Shown here: piece after piece, positions 23,439 to 32,742 of the stretch
Layout: each line of letters begins with the position of its first letter
Position numbering within the stretch: position 1 is the stretch's first letter
Assembly (NCBI RefSeq): GCF_002024165.1
Contig: NZ_MWQN01000001.1
Span: 3,079,365 to 3,143,364 of the forward strand
Origin: Embleya scabrispora
GTDB lineage: Bacteria; Actinomycetota; Actinomycetes; Streptomycetales; Streptomycetaceae
Length of the DNA stretch: 64,000 bases
Reading direction: 5' to 3'
Made by a program: the position numbers and the translations under genes
The notes under the pieces: model-generated
Database searches by the model: none
What the model was told of the DNA's origin: nothing
The model's input: the letters and a program-made list of their open reading frames with translations, nothing else

Positions 23439-24934
23439 ACCTCCACCCTGCCCACCGACACCCCCGCCTCCGCCGGCTCCGCCGCCGCGCCCACCGCAAC
23501 CGAGCCCGCTCGCCGCCCCGGCAGCAACTGCACCAGCGCCGCGACCACCGCGCAGAAGGCCGTCAGCAGCCAGAGCCCGTTCACGAACGCGTCCCCGAAG
23601 GTGCCCGTCGTCGGCGCGTCGCCCAGCGTGTCGTAGAAGACGATGCCCACCAGCGCCACCCCCAGCGCCCCGCCCACCTGCTGCGCCGTGGACAGCAGGC
23701 CTGCCGCCGAACCGGCGTGCCGGGCCCCGATGCCGGCCAGCACCGTCGCCGCCATCGGGCCCATCACCAGCCCCATCCCGAACCCGGTCAGCGCGAGCCC
23801 CGGGATCAGCCACAACGTCTCGTGCGTGTTCGACACCGTCTCCACAAGCACCACCTGCCCCGCGCCCTGCACCAGCGCACCGAGGGCCAGCACCTGCCGA
23901 CCCAGGCCGGCGGCGATCCGCCCCGAGACCGCCGAGGACAGGAAGTACCCGACCCCGAGCGCGATGAACAGCAGCCCCGAGTCCAGCGCCGACATCCCGT
24001 GACCCAGTTGCAGGTACAGCGCCAGGATCAGGAAGAACGCCGCGTTCACCAGGCCGTACACCAGCGCCGTCGTGATGCCCACCGAGAACGGCCGCTCCCG
24101 GAACAGCGCCGGATCCACCAGCGGCGCGCCACCGTTGCCGGCGAGCCGGCGCTGGTACAGCGTGAACGCGCCGAGCAGCAGCGGGGCGACGCCGAGCGAC
24201 AGCCACGTCCACAGCGGCCAGCCCTGCTCCCGGCCCTGGACCAGCGGCAACACCACGGCGACCAGGCCGAGCGTGACCAGTACGGTGCCGACCGGGTCGA
24301 GCCGGGTGCCACCCTCGCCGCGCGTCTCCGGAATCACCCTCGGGACCAGCACCAGCGCGACCAGCCCGACCGGGACGTTGATCCAGTAGATGCTGCGCCA
24401 GTCGAGCCCGAGCACATCGGCCTGGATCAGCGCGCCCCCGATCAACTGGCCGAACACCCCCGCGAAGCCCATCGCCAGCCCGTACGCGGTGAACGCCTTG
24501 ACCCGCTGCTCGCCGACGTAGAGCACATTGACGATGCCGAGCACCTGCGGCATCAGCAGCGCCGCCGCCGCACCCTGGACCACCCGGGCCGCGATCAGCA
24601 TCTCCGCGTTCCCGGCCAACCCGCAGCCCGCCGACGCGACGGTGAACAGCGCCAAACCGATCGCGAACATCCGCCGTCTGCCGTAGATGTCCCCCAATCG
24701 ACCGGCGGTGATCAGCCCGGCGGCGACCGCGAGGCCGAAGCCCGCGACCACCCACTGGGTCGCGGCCGGCGTGGCATGCAGGTCCTCCTGCGTGGCCGGG
24801 ATCGCGACGTTGACGATGAAGAAGTCCAGCGTGGTGATGAAGATCCCGGCGAGCAGGACCAGCAGCGCGCCCCACGACTGCCGGGGCGTCGAAGTCGCGG
24901 CGTCGGGAGCGATGGCCGTCGTGGTGGCGGACAT
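23429..24934 (-). CDS. MFS drug exporter (EmrB/QacA family, DHA2)
   Basis: 501 residues with 14 membrane segments. The first helix carries LDFFIVNVAIPATQEDL (DHA2 signature) and motif A is GRLGDIYGRRRMF. The motif C-like region is AMGFAGVFGQLIGGAL. It probably exports cationic drugs or antibiotics. The NTF2-like gene lies 153 bp upstream in the same direction, so the two may form an operon controlled by the divergent LuxR/LAL regulator. Confidence 0.9.
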   Translation of the reverse strand: MSATTTAIAPDAATSTPRQSWGALLVLLAGIFITTLDFFIVNVAIPATQEDLHATPAATQWVVAGFGLAVAAGLITAGRLGDIYGRRRMFAIGLALFTVASAGCGLAGNAEMLIAARVVQGAAAALLMPQVLGIVNVLYVGEQRVKAFTAYGLAMGFAGVFGQLIGGALIQADVLGLDWRSIYWINVPVGLVALVLVPRVIPETRGEGGTRLDPVGTVLVTLGLVAVVLPLVQGREQGWPLWTWLSLGVAPLLLGAFTLYQRRLAGNGGAPLVDPALFRERPFSVGITTALVYGLVNAAFFLILALYLQLGHGMSALDSGLLFIALGVGYFLSSAVSGRIAAGLGRQVLALGALVQGAGQVVLVETVSNTHETLWLIPGLALTGFGMGLVMGPMAATVLAGIGARHAGSAAGLLSTAQQVGGALGVALVGIVFYDTLGDAPTTGTFGDAFVNGLWLLTAFCAVVAALVQLLPGRRAGSVAVGAAAEPAEAGVSVGRVEVPA

Positions 24935-25087
24935 GGTGATTCCTTCCCAGGGGAGAGCGCCCGGCCGGCCCGAACGGACCGACCCGGATGGCGTCGGGAA
25001 CGCGAAAAAACGTGAAGAAGAAGGAAGAGCAGACGAAACCCGCGGGGCCGAGCTACCGTCGCCCGGCCCCGAGTCCGGCGCGGCGAA

Positions 25088-25465
25088 TCACAACCCCGCC
25101 GGCACCTTGTCCAGGAAGCCGTTGACCCGCCCGATCCGGCCGTCCTCGGCGATCTGGATCACGTCGAAGCCGACCACGATGGCCTCCGCGCCCGCCGGGC
25201 CGAGGTTCCACGTGAAACGCGCCAGGTCGTGGTGTCCGTCGACGGCGCCGCCCAGGGTGAAGACCAGGCCCGGGAACTGGCTCTGGACCGCGCCGAGCGT
25301 GGCGTCGATCGCGTCGTGTCCGAAGGCCGCCACCAGCGGGTCGACGTACCCGGCGTCCTCGGTGTACAGCCCCTCGACCAGCTTGCGCCGGGCGGCCGGG
25401 TCGCTCTCGTTCCACACGGCGATGTAGCGCTCGGCCAGGGCGGTGTAGTCGATGTTCGTGGTCAT
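25088..25465 (-). CDS. SnoaL/NTF2-like protein
   Basis: 125 residues with the NTF2-like cone fold pattern: an N-terminal helix ALAERYIAVWNESDP, YTEDAGYVDPLVAAFGHDAI, then strands FTWNLGPAGAEAIVVGFDVI and IGRVNGFLD. Proteins of this fold act as small isomerases, cyclases or ligand-binding proteins. It is the first gene before the DHA2 exporter on the same strand and divergent from the large LuxR regulator. Substrate unknown. Confidence 0.8.
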   Translation of the reverse strand: MTTNIDYTALAERYIAVWNESDPAARRKLVEGLYTEDAGYVDPLVAAFGHDAIDATLGAVQSQFPGLVFTLGGAVDGHHDLARFTWNLGPAGAEAIVVGFDVIQIAEDGRIGRVNGFLDKVPAGL

Positions 25466-25513
25466 GGCGACCGTCCTTCGTGGGGTGTTCCGGGCTTCCG
25501 GCGGTTCCGGCGA

Positions 25514-25540
25514 GCTCCGTTGCCCATGAACCTACGGAGC
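25514..25540. promoter_or_regulatory. inverted repeat in the LuxR/NTF2 divergent region
   Basis: GCTCCGT-N13-ACGGAGC, about 50 bp upstream of the NTF2-like start and 135 bp from the LuxR start. Candidate operator for the LAL regulator. Confidence 0.35.
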
Positions 25541-25674
25541 CCCGAACCGACGGGAATCGGTCGCGCATAGGTACTTTGGCGCGCAGGAGTCGGTAGGTCC
25601 GTACCGGTATCGACACCACACACCCGGACGGACGGGCCGGCCACGGAGCGGGCGGACATGGGGGGCGCATCGGC

Positions 25675-28410
25675 ATGCTGTACGGACGAGACGCCGAGCT
25701 GGGCACGATCAAGGAGTTGCTCGCGGCGGCCGAGGAGGGCCGCAGCGGCGTGCTCGTGCTCCGCGGCGAGCCCGGGATCGGCAAGACCGCCCTCCTCGAT
25801 CGGGTGGTCGCCGACACCGACCTGCGGGTGATCCGCGGCACCGGCGTCGAATACGAGGCCGAACTCCCCTACGCCGGGCTCAGCCTGCTGCTCCGCCCCG
25901 CGCTCGGCGGCCTCGACCGGCTCCCCGACCCCCAGCGCCAGGCCCTCGAAGCCGCCTTCGGCCTGGCGGTCGGCGAGCGCTCGGAGCCGATGTTCGTCGG
26001 CCTCGCGGTGTTGTCCCTGCTCTCCGAGTACGCCGGCGACGGACCGCTCCTGTGCGTCGTCGACGACGCGCAATGGCTGGACCGCGCCTCCGCCGACGCG
26101 CTGGTGTTCGCCGCCCGGCGGCTGTACGCGGAGGGCGTCGCGCTGATCCTCGCCGCGCGCGACGACCGCGACGCCTTCCCGGTCCCCGGCCTGCCCGAAC
26201 TGCACCTGTCCCCGCTGCCACCCGAGCAGGCCGGCGCGCTCCTGGACGCGCACACGGAGGATCTGAATCCCGCCGCCCGCCACCGGGTGCTCGCCGAGGC
26301 CCGGGGCAACCCGCTCGCGCTGCTCGAACTGCCCGTGTCACTGGCCGGCGAACGGGCCGGGGACACCCTGCGGCCGGGGGCGCTGCCGCTGACCAGCCGG
26401 CTGCAGATCGCCTTCCACGGCCGGGTCACCCGGCTCGACGAGCGCACCGGGATGTTGCTGCTGCTCGCCGCGTGCGACGACTCCGGCGACCTGGGCGTAC
26501 TGCTGCGCGCGGGCGCCGCGTTCGGCGCGGGCGCGGCCGATCTGGCCGGCGCCGAGGAGGCGTCGCTGATCGTCGTCGACGACGACCGGCTGCGCTTTCG
26601 GCATCCGCTGATCCGCGCCGCCGTACAGCAGCGCGCGCCGATCGACCGGCGCCTGGCCGCGCACCGCGCGCTGGCCGCCGCGTTCGACGCACCCGACCAC
26701 GCGGACCGGCGCGCGTGGCATCTGGCCGCCGCCGCGACCGGCGTGGACGAGGCGGCGGCCACCGCCCTGGAGAGCACCGGCGAGCGGGCCCGCGAGCGCA
26801 GCGGCCACCTCGCCGCCGCGCTCGCCTACGAGCGGGCCGCCCGACTGACCGAGGACGTCGAGGCGCGCACCCGGCGGCTGACCCTGGCCGCCGAGGCCGC
26901 CGCCGAGGCGGGCGAATCGGACCGGGCCCGCACGTTCGCCGAACGGGCCCTGACCGGCGCCGCGGACGACGCCGTGCGGGCCCGACTGCTGCACGTCCAC
27001 GCGCTGGCCGACTTCTGGCAGGGGGCGTTCCCCAGCGCACACGAGCTGCTGCGCCGGGGCGCCGCCCTCGCCGCCGGGTCCGACCCCGAGCGCGCGGCCC
27101 GGATGTTGCTCCAGTCCGTGCACACCGCGTGGTACCTGGGCGAGGGACAACTGCGGGAGAGCATCGACGAGTTGGCCGCACTGACCCTGCCCCCGACCGC
27201 CCCGGTGACGCCGGTCGCCGCGTTCGTGACCGCCGCCTTCCCGGCCGACGAGCACACCACCGAGCGCCCGGTGCTCGGCGACCTGGTCCGAGTCGCCCAC
27301 GACTTCGGCGGCGACGAACAGGGCGCCCTCCTGCTCGCCTGCGGCGTCGGACTCACCCTGGGGCAGGACGTCGACGCACACGACCTCGCGACGGTGCTCG
27401 CCGCCGACAGCCGGCGACACGGCGGCATCGGTCGGCTGCCGACGATCCTGTTCTTCCGGGCCGAGACGGAGATCTTCGAGAGTCGGCACACCGACGCGCT
27501 GGCCACCGCGACCGAGGCCCTGCGGATCGCGCAGGACACCGGACAGCGGCAGTGGATCAGCCAGTTCGAAAGCGTGCTGGCCTACCTCGCGGGCGTCGCC
27601 GGCGACGAGGAGGCGGCACACCGGCACGCCGACGCGGCGCTGACCGGCGGCGTCGGCAGCGCGATGGCCGCCGGCGCACCCTGGTCGGCTTGGGCACTGG
27701 GCCTGCTCGACCTGGGCCTGGGCCGCCCCGACGCGGCGCTCAACCGGCTGGAGCAGCTCACCCGCGAACCGATGCGCCATCACATCTGCGCGACCCGCTC
27801 CGTCCCCGACCTCGTCGAGGCCGCGGTGCGCGCCGGCGACCCCGACCGGGCCCGCGAGCCGCTGGACCGCTTCGAGCGATGGGCGCACCGGGCCGGCCGG
27901 CCGTGGGCCGACGCCCTGGTACTGCGCTGCCGCGCGCTGCTCGCCGGCGACGACGCGGCGGAGCAGTCCTGGCTCGCCGCGCTGGCCAGGCACGAGGGCG
28001 AGCGCCGGCCGCTGGAGCGGGCCCGGACCGCGCTGCTGTACGGGGAGTGGTTGCGCCGCATGCGCCGCAAGACCGAAGCACGCGACCGCCTGCGTACCGC
28101 CCTGGCCGAGTTCGACCGGCTCGACGCCCGCTCCTGGGCCGATCGGGCCCGGACCGAACTGGGCGCGATCGGCGGCAGTGCCGCCCCGCGCGGCCCCCAA
28201 CCCGCCGGCGTCCTGGCCCTGCTCACCCCGCAGGAGCTACAGATCACCCGCCTCGCCGCCCAGGGCCTGTCCAACCGCGACATCGCCGCCCAGCTGTTCC
28301 TGAGCCCGCGCACGGTCGGACACCACCTGTACAAGGCCTATCCCAAGCTCGGCATCGTCTCCCGCACCGAGCTGACCGCGATCCCGGAGCTGACCACCAC
28401 GACCGGCTGA
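25675..28410 (+). CDS. LAL-type LuxR-family regulator (AAA ATPase + TPR-like + HTH)
   Basis: 911 residues. The N-terminal ATPase has Walker A GEPGIGKT at 31-38 and Walker B LLCVVDDAQWLD at 125-136. The long middle is alpha-helical, TPR-like and alanine-rich. The C-terminal LuxR HTH (about 848-905) reads LTPQELQITRLAAQGLSNRD, then IAAQLFLSPRTVGHHLYKAY. Large ATP-binding LuxR (LAL) proteins are usually activators of catabolic or antibiotic clusters. It is divergent from the NTF2-like/DHA2 exporter pair, its likely target. Length is typical. Confidence 0.92.
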   Translation: MLYGRDAELGTIKELLAAAEEGRSGVLVLRGEPGIGKTALLDRVVADTDLRVIRGTGVEYEAELPYAGLSLLLRPALGGLDRLPDPQRQALEAAFGLAVGERSEPMFVGLAVLSLLSEYAGDGPLLCVVDDAQWLDRASADALVFAARRLYAEGVALILAARDDRDAFPVPGLPELHLSPLPPEQAGALLDAHTEDLNPAARHRVLAEARGNPLALLELPVSLAGERAGDTLRPGALPLTSRLQIAFHGRVTRLDERTGMLLLLAACDDSGDLGVLLRAGAAFGAGAADLAGAEEASLIVVDDDRLRFRHPLIRAAVQQRAPIDRRLAAHRALAAAFDAPDHADRRAWHLAAAATGVDEAAATALESTGERARERSGHLAAALAYERAARLTEDVEARTRRLTLAAEAAAEAGESDRARTFAERALTGAADDAVRARLLHVHALADFWQGAFPSAHELLRRGAALAAGSDPERAARMLLQSVHTAWYLGEGQLRESIDELAALTLPPTAPVTPVAAFVTAAFPADEHTTERPVLGDLVRVAHDFGGDEQGALLLACGVGLTLGQDVDAHDLATVLAADSRRHGGIGRLPTILFFRAETEIFESRHTDALATATEALRIAQDTGQRQWISQFESVLAYLAGVAGDEEAAHRHADAALTGGVGSAMAAGAPWSAWALGLLDLGLGRPDAALNRLEQLTREPMRHHICATRSVPDLVEAAVRAGDPDRAREPLDRFERWAHRAGRPWADALVLRCRALLAGDDAAEQSWLAALARHEGERRPLERARTALLYGEWLRRMRRKTEARDRLRTALAEFDRLDARSWADRARTELGAIGGSAAPRGPQPAGVLALLTPQELQITRLAAQGLSNRDIAAQLFLSPRTVGHHLYKAYPKLGIVSRTELTAIPELTTTTG

Positions 28411-28423
28411 ACCGGCCGGGGCC

Positions 28424-29203
28424 TCAACTCCCCGCCCGCATCCGACCCGACCATCCCGCGGCCACCTCGCGCAGCGCCGGATGCTCGGCCCCGCCGGCGG
28501 CGCCGATGTGCTCGTACACCCCGCGCAGCACCTCCGCGCCGCCGGCCGCCCACAACTCCTCGGCGGCCCGGGTCAACCGGAAGTGGAACCACGCGAAGTT
28601 GACCGCGCCGTGCTCGAACGAGCGCTCCATGTCCGCGAGTTCACGCAGCGGGGCGGCCTCGACCGGCAGGTCGTCCACGGTCGAGGTGAAGGCCCGCAGG
28701 ACCGGCAGCAGATCCGGCTCGACCTCGTGCGCGTAGCCCACCATGGCCAGATTCGCGTGCAGCTCGGCGATCCACATCCCGGGATACGCCGGCCAGACCT
28801 GGTCCTGGAACAGGTGGGTCAACTCGTGCACCGCCACCAGGTCGAAGTACGGCCGCAGCGCGAGGGGTTCCCCGTACACCTCGCGCAGCCGCCCGACCGT
28901 GCCGGCGCCCAGGTGCGGCCGCAGGCCCGCGTACAGCTCCGCCCCGAACCAGCCGTCGTCGGCGGCCACCCGCAGGTGGTCCCCGCTCCCCTGCGGCGTG
29001 CCGTACAGCGGCACCGTCGCCACCGCGTCCCAGTCGTCCGCGTCCGCCACCGACAGCCGCACCCGCGCCGCGAACCCGAGTCGGTCGGCCAACCACGCCG
29101 CGGCCCGGTCGACCCGCCCGGCGACGAACGCGGTCCGCCGCTCCGCCCCCGGGCTGTGCCGGACCGTACTCGCGAAGCCGTCGAGTGTCGCCATCGTTGC
29201 CAC
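28424..29203 (-). CDS. zincin-like protein with HELTH motif
   Basis: 259 residues from a GTG at 29203, placed five bases after GGAGG (CGGAGGTATGC), which decides it over ATG at 29194. HELTH at 126-130 with Glu147 (AELHANL) further on resembles the gluzincin active site HExxH...E. No signal peptide is seen, so it may be cytosolic. The family is not recognised beyond a basic-secretory-protease/DUF-like zincin pattern. It stands convergent to the LuxR gene. Peptidase activity is inferred only from the motif. Confidence 0.65.
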   Translation of the reverse strand: MATMATLDGFASTVRHSPGAERRTAFVAGRVDRAAAWLADRLGFAARVRLSVADADDWDAVATVPLYGTPQGSGDHLRVAADDGWFGAELYAGLRPHLGAGTVGRLREVYGEPLALRPYFDLVAVHELTHLFQDQVWPAYPGMWIAELHANLAMVGYAHEVEPDLLPVLRAFTSTVDDLPVEAAPLRELADMERSFEHGAVNFAWFHFRLTRAAEELWAAGGAEVLRGVYEHIGAAGGAEHPALREVAAGWSGRMRAGS

Positions 29204-29324
29204 GCATACCTCCGGAGGGGATCGGCGGCCACCATAGGCACAGCCGATCCGCTCCCGCGCGGATTTGCCGACCCGCGACGGTCCTGCCCGGTCGTCGACG
29301 ACGCGATCGAGCCGCCGGCCCGGG

Positions 29325-29903
29325 TCAGGGAGTCCAGCGCGGGTCCCGCCCCGAGGCGGCCAGTGCCCGCTCGAACGCGGTCGCGTCCGCGAAGCCCGGC
29401 ACCTCCTCGGCGAAACCGGCGTACTCGCGGTACATCTGCGCGTAGTTCGCCACCACGGCCTCGATCCCCTCGCCCAGCTCGGTCGATGCCCGGTAGTCCT
29501 GCCCCGTCGCCCGGGCCACGTCCCAGCCGTGCAGGACCAGCTCCGCGAGCAACATCGCGGCGATCTCCGGCGCGGGCATCGTGCCGCCCCCGCCGAAGGC
29601 GATCTCGCCCTCCCACACCGCCGGATCGGCCCAGGCCGCCACGCCTCGCCCCAGCTGCGCGGCATACGCGTCGGCCCAGTCCGGCTCGGCGACGAAATCG
29701 CGCGCGATCAGGTCCTCGGACAACTCCCGGCGCAGCGCCCGGTGCTCCAGGCCGTGCGAGGTGAACACCACCCAGTGGTTGATCAGCGCGCGCAGGTCGT
29801 AGTCGGTACACGGCGTCGGTCCGGCGGCGGGCGCGGGGGCGACACCGTGGGCGATCCGGTCGGCTTCGGCGGCTGCTTCGACGAACAGGTGGTGAATATT
29901 CAT
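29325..29903 (-). CDS. TIGR03086-type (mycothiol-dependent isomerase-like, DinB-fold) protein
   Basis: 192 residues. The pattern TPCTDYDLRALINHWVVFTS, with LLAELVLHGWDVARATGQDY later, matches the actinobacterial TIGR03086/maleylpyruvate-isomerase N-terminal family, in which His residues bind metal for mycothiol chemistry. This member is small and lacks a C-terminal SCP domain. The ATG at 29903 opens with MNIHHLF. It is divergent from an AraC gene 90 bp away that may regulate it. Physiological substrate unknown. Confidence 0.8.
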   Translation of the reverse strand: MNIHHLFVEAAAEADRIAHGVAPAPAAGPTPCTDYDLRALINHWVVFTSHGLEHRALRRELSEDLIARDFVAEPDWADAYAAQLGRGVAAWADPAVWEGEIAFGGGGTMPAPEIAAMLLAELVLHGWDVARATGQDYRASTELGEGIEAVVANYAQMYREYAGFAEEVPGFADATAFERALAASGRDPRWTP

Positions 29904-29993
29904 GGAAACGACGCTATGGCGCGCTTCCGCGACCGGTCTTGAACAAACGCGACAGCCCGAGCCGATGTCACCGGCGCCGGCTACCGTGGCCGG

Positions 29994-30788
29994 ATGAGGC
30001 TTCCCTATCGCCCTCGCGGGGTGCTGCGCGCCGGCGCCGCGACCTGCCACCGGGTGAGCCTCTACGAGCCGGCCGCCGACCTGGCGCCGTTCGTCGAGCA
30101 CCACTGGATCGTGCACTGGGATCTGGGCGGGCGGGCGCCCTTCCGGCAGAAGGTGCTCTCGCACCCCAACGTGCACGTGGTCTTCGAGCAGCCGTTCCCG
30201 GCCGTCTACGGCGTGGTCCGCGACGTCTTCGAGCGTGAGCTGAGCGGGGTCGGCCACGTGTTCGGGATCAAGTTCCGCGCGGGCGGTTTCCGGCCGGTCC
30301 TGGGCGCTCCGGTGGCCACGCTGACCGATCGGGTGGTGCCCGCGGTCGATCTGTTCGGCCCGGCGGTCGTGGCCGCCGGTGAGCGAGTGCTGGGCGCCGC
30401 CGCCGAGCCGGAGCGGGTCGCCCTCGCCGAGGCCTGGCTGCGGGCCGCGTTGCCGGCGGCCGACCCCGATCCCGCGGTGGCCGAGACCGCCGCGATCGTC
30501 GCGCGGATCACCACCACACCGAACCTGTTCCGGGTCGACGACCTGGCCGAGGAGGTCGGCGTCCCGGTCCGCCGCCTACAGCGACTGTTCGCCGAATACG
30601 TCGGGGTCGGTCCCAAGTGGGTGCTCCGCCGGGCCCGGCTCCAGGAGGTCGCCGAGCGGGCCGAACACGGCGCCGGCATCGACTGGGCGGCACTCGCGGC
30701 CGACCTGGGCTACGCCGACCAGGCGCACCTGACCCGCGATTTCACCGCCGCCGTGGGCACCGCGCCCGGCCGCTACGCCCGCGCCTGA
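29994..30788 (+). CDS. AraC-family transcriptional regulator
   Basis: 264 residues. The N-terminal domain (about 20-120: YEPAADLAPFVEHHWIVHWD, then GHVFGIKFRAGGFRPVLG) is the DUF6597-type sensor. The C-terminal AraC HTH (about 175-262) includes LFRVDDLAEEVGVPVRRLQR, then FAEYVGVGPKWVLRRARLQE and ADLGYADQAHLTRDFTAAVG. It is divergent from the TIGR03086 gene. Ligand unknown. Confidence 0.9.
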   Translation: MRLPYRPRGVLRAGAATCHRVSLYEPAADLAPFVEHHWIVHWDLGGRAPFRQKVLSHPNVHVVFEQPFPAVYGVVRDVFERELSGVGHVFGIKFRAGGFRPVLGAPVATLTDRVVPAVDLFGPAVVAAGERVLGAAAEPERVALAEAWLRAALPAADPDPAVAETAAIVARITTTPNLFRVDDLAEEVGVPVRRLQRLFAEYVGVGPKWVLRRARLQEVAERAEHGAGIDWAALAADLGYADQAHLTRDFTAAVGTAPGRYARA

Positions 30789-30844
30789 GCGCCCCGCCCC
30801 CAGTCGTGAGCGAAGCCGCGCGCCGGAAATGCAATGCTTGACGG

Positions 30845-32083
30845 GTGTCCTCCACGCTCGTCGAAACCCAATTCCATGCCGTCCTGAGCGCGTCCGACGA
30901 CGCCCTGGCGGACGCGATCGACCTCGGCGCCTCCCTGCTCGCGGCCTCCGCCGCCGACTGGCCCGACGTCTCGCGCGCGGTGCTCGTGCTGTACGAGCGC
31001 ACCGCCGACGGCTGCCGGCGCCGCGGCTGGGAACCCGCCGACGTGGTCCGCGCGGTCACCCGCGACCTGGGCGAGCGACACGGCCCGATCGCCGCCGACC
31101 TGGTCGCCGCGCAGGCCCGGAGCTACGCGGGCACCGGCCGCCGGTGGAGCGCCCAGGTGCGCGAGTTGAACGCGACGACCCCGTGGTGGAGCACCGACGA
31201 CGCCTACCTCACCGAACTGGGCGCCCGCGAGGGCCTGGACCGTTTCGGCACCGCCGCGCGCGTGCTCGAACTGCTCCGCTCGATCGCCCGGCTGCCCGCC
31301 ATCGAACCGCTCACCGCCGCGACCTTCCGAGAACCCGCGCAGACCCGCCCGGCCACCGGGGAGGAGCGACAACTCGGCCGCGTACGCGCCCTGTTGGCGA
31401 AAGCCGAGTCGACCGAATACCCGGAGGAGGCCGAGGCGCTCACCGCCAAGGCCCAGGAGTTGATGACCCGGCACCGGATCGACGAGGCGCTGCTCGGCGT
31501 CGGCGCGGACGCGGCGCACACCCCCGGCGCCTGCCGGATCGGTGTGGACAACCCGTACGAGGGCGCCAAGGCGCTGCTGCTCGACGCGGTCGCCGACGCC
31601 AACGGCTGCCAGGCGATCTGGTCGAGTTCGCTGGGCTTCTCCACCGTGGTCGGCTTCGATTCCGACCTGGACGCGGTCGAGTTGCTGTACACCTCGCTCC
31701 TGGTCCAGGCCACCGCCGCGATGAACCGGGCCGGCTCGCACCTGCACGACTCCGGCCGCGCGCGACGCACCAAGACCTTCCGCCAGTCCTTCCTGATCGC
31801 CTACGCCGACCGGATCCGCGAGCGGCTGACCGCCGCCGAGGAGGAGGCCGTCGCGGACGCGAACGCGGCCTCCGACAACCGACTGCTGCCGGCGCTGGCC
31901 GCCCGTGAGGTCGCGGTCAAGGAGAGCACGGAGCGCATGTTCCCCACCCGCACCACACACCGCCTGCGCGGCCGGGACGCCGACGGTTGGCGCCACGGCA
32001 AGGCCGCCGCCGACCGGGCCGACCTCGGCACCCGCGACCGCCTGGAACGCGGCGACCGCGCGGGCGAGCCGAGCCGAGGCTAG
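30845..32083 (+). CDS. DUF2786 domain protein
   Basis: 412 residues from a GTG. The DUF2786 segment is visible around 175-215 (RVRALLAKAESTEYPEEAEA, LTAKAQELMTRHRIDEALL). An N-terminal helical domain and a C-terminal region containing FRQSFLIAYADRIRERL and a highly charged tail surround it. DUF2786 proteins have no established function, though some are linked to phage-related contexts. It runs convergent to an HxlR gene 25 bp away. Confidence 0.82.
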   Translation: MSSTLVETQFHAVLSASDDALADAIDLGASLLAASAADWPDVSRAVLVLYERTADGCRRRGWEPADVVRAVTRDLGERHGPIAADLVAAQARSYAGTGRRWSAQVRELNATTPWWSTDDAYLTELGAREGLDRFGTAARVLELLRSIARLPAIEPLTAATFREPAQTRPATGEERQLGRVRALLAKAESTEYPEEAEALTAKAQELMTRHRIDEALLGVGADAAHTPGACRIGVDNPYEGAKALLLDAVADANGCQAIWSSSLGFSTVVGFDSDLDAVELLYTSLLVQATAAMNRAGSHLHDSGRARRTKTFRQSFLIAYADRIRERLTAAEEEAVADANAASDNRLLPALAAREVAVKESTERMFPTRTTHRLRGRDADGWRHGKAAADRADLGTRDRLERGDRAGEPSRG

Positions 32084-32107
32084 GACGCGGCGAGCGGGCG
32101 GGCGCCG

Positions 32108-32644
32108 CTACCAGGGCGCGCGCTGCGCCGGCACCGTCGACGGGCGGGCCCCGCACCGCCCCTCGGCCACCGCCCGATGCGCCTGACGCGGCGTCATACC
32201 CGGTCCGGTCAACGGCTCGACGTCCTCCAGGTGGAGCGGGTCGCCGCATACCGAACAGACCACCTCGGCCTGCGCCTCGTGCCCTCCCGAGCCGCCGTGC
32301 CGATAGACCACGGGCGGCCCGTCCTCGTCCGCCAGCCAGGTGTCGCCCCACCGGCCGATCGCCACGAGCACGGGAAAGAAGTCGCGCCCCTTGGCGGTCA
32401 GCACGTACTCGTGCCGGGGCCGCCGTTCCTCATAGGGCACCCGGTCGAGCAGACCCTCCTCGACGAGCAGATTCAGCCGCTGGGCGAGCACGTTGCGGCC
32501 GATGCCCAGATTCTCCTGAAGATCCTCGAACCGCCGGACCCCGTAGGACGCCTCGCGCAACACGAGGGGCGTCCATCCGTCGCCGAACAACTCGAGGACA
32601 CGGGCGATGGAGCACGGCCAGGTTCCGAACGAGGTCCGCTTCAT
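32108..32644 (-). CDS. HxlR-family transcriptional regulator with C-terminal Cys motif
   Basis: 178 residues. The HxlR wHTH is clear (CSIARVLELFGDGWTPLVLR, RRFEDLQENLGIGRNVLAQR, LVEEGLLDRVPYEERRPRHE). The conserved N-terminal cysteine (WPCSIA) is present. A C-terminal extension carries CSVCGDPL, a possible zinc knuckle. No obvious divergent partner exists: upstream is the DEAD-box gene's terminator. Target unknown. Confidence 0.87.
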   Translation of the reverse strand: MKRTSFGTWPCSIARVLELFGDGWTPLVLREASYGVRRFEDLQENLGIGRNVLAQRLNLLVEEGLLDRVPYEERRPRHEYVLTAKGRDFFPVLVAIGRWGDTWLADEDGPPVVYRHGGSGGHEAQAEVVCSVCGDPLHLEDVEPLTGPGMTPRQAHRAVAEGRCGARPSTVPAQRAPW

Positions 32645-32658
32645 GCCGCCACATTACT

Positions 32659-32699
32659 GAGCGGGGCGGGATCGATACGCAATCGATCCCGCCCCGCTC
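32659..32699 (-). terminator. terminator after the DEAD-box helicase gene
   Basis: A perfect 18-bp inverted repeat (GAGCGGGGCGGGATCGAT and complement) with a 5-nt loop. It lies 44 bp beyond the DEAD-box stop and 15 bp upstream of the HxlR ATG. Confidence 0.75.
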
Positions 32700-32742
32700 C
32701 ATGACGCGACTACAGCACGGTTACCGTGTGATTACACTCCGC

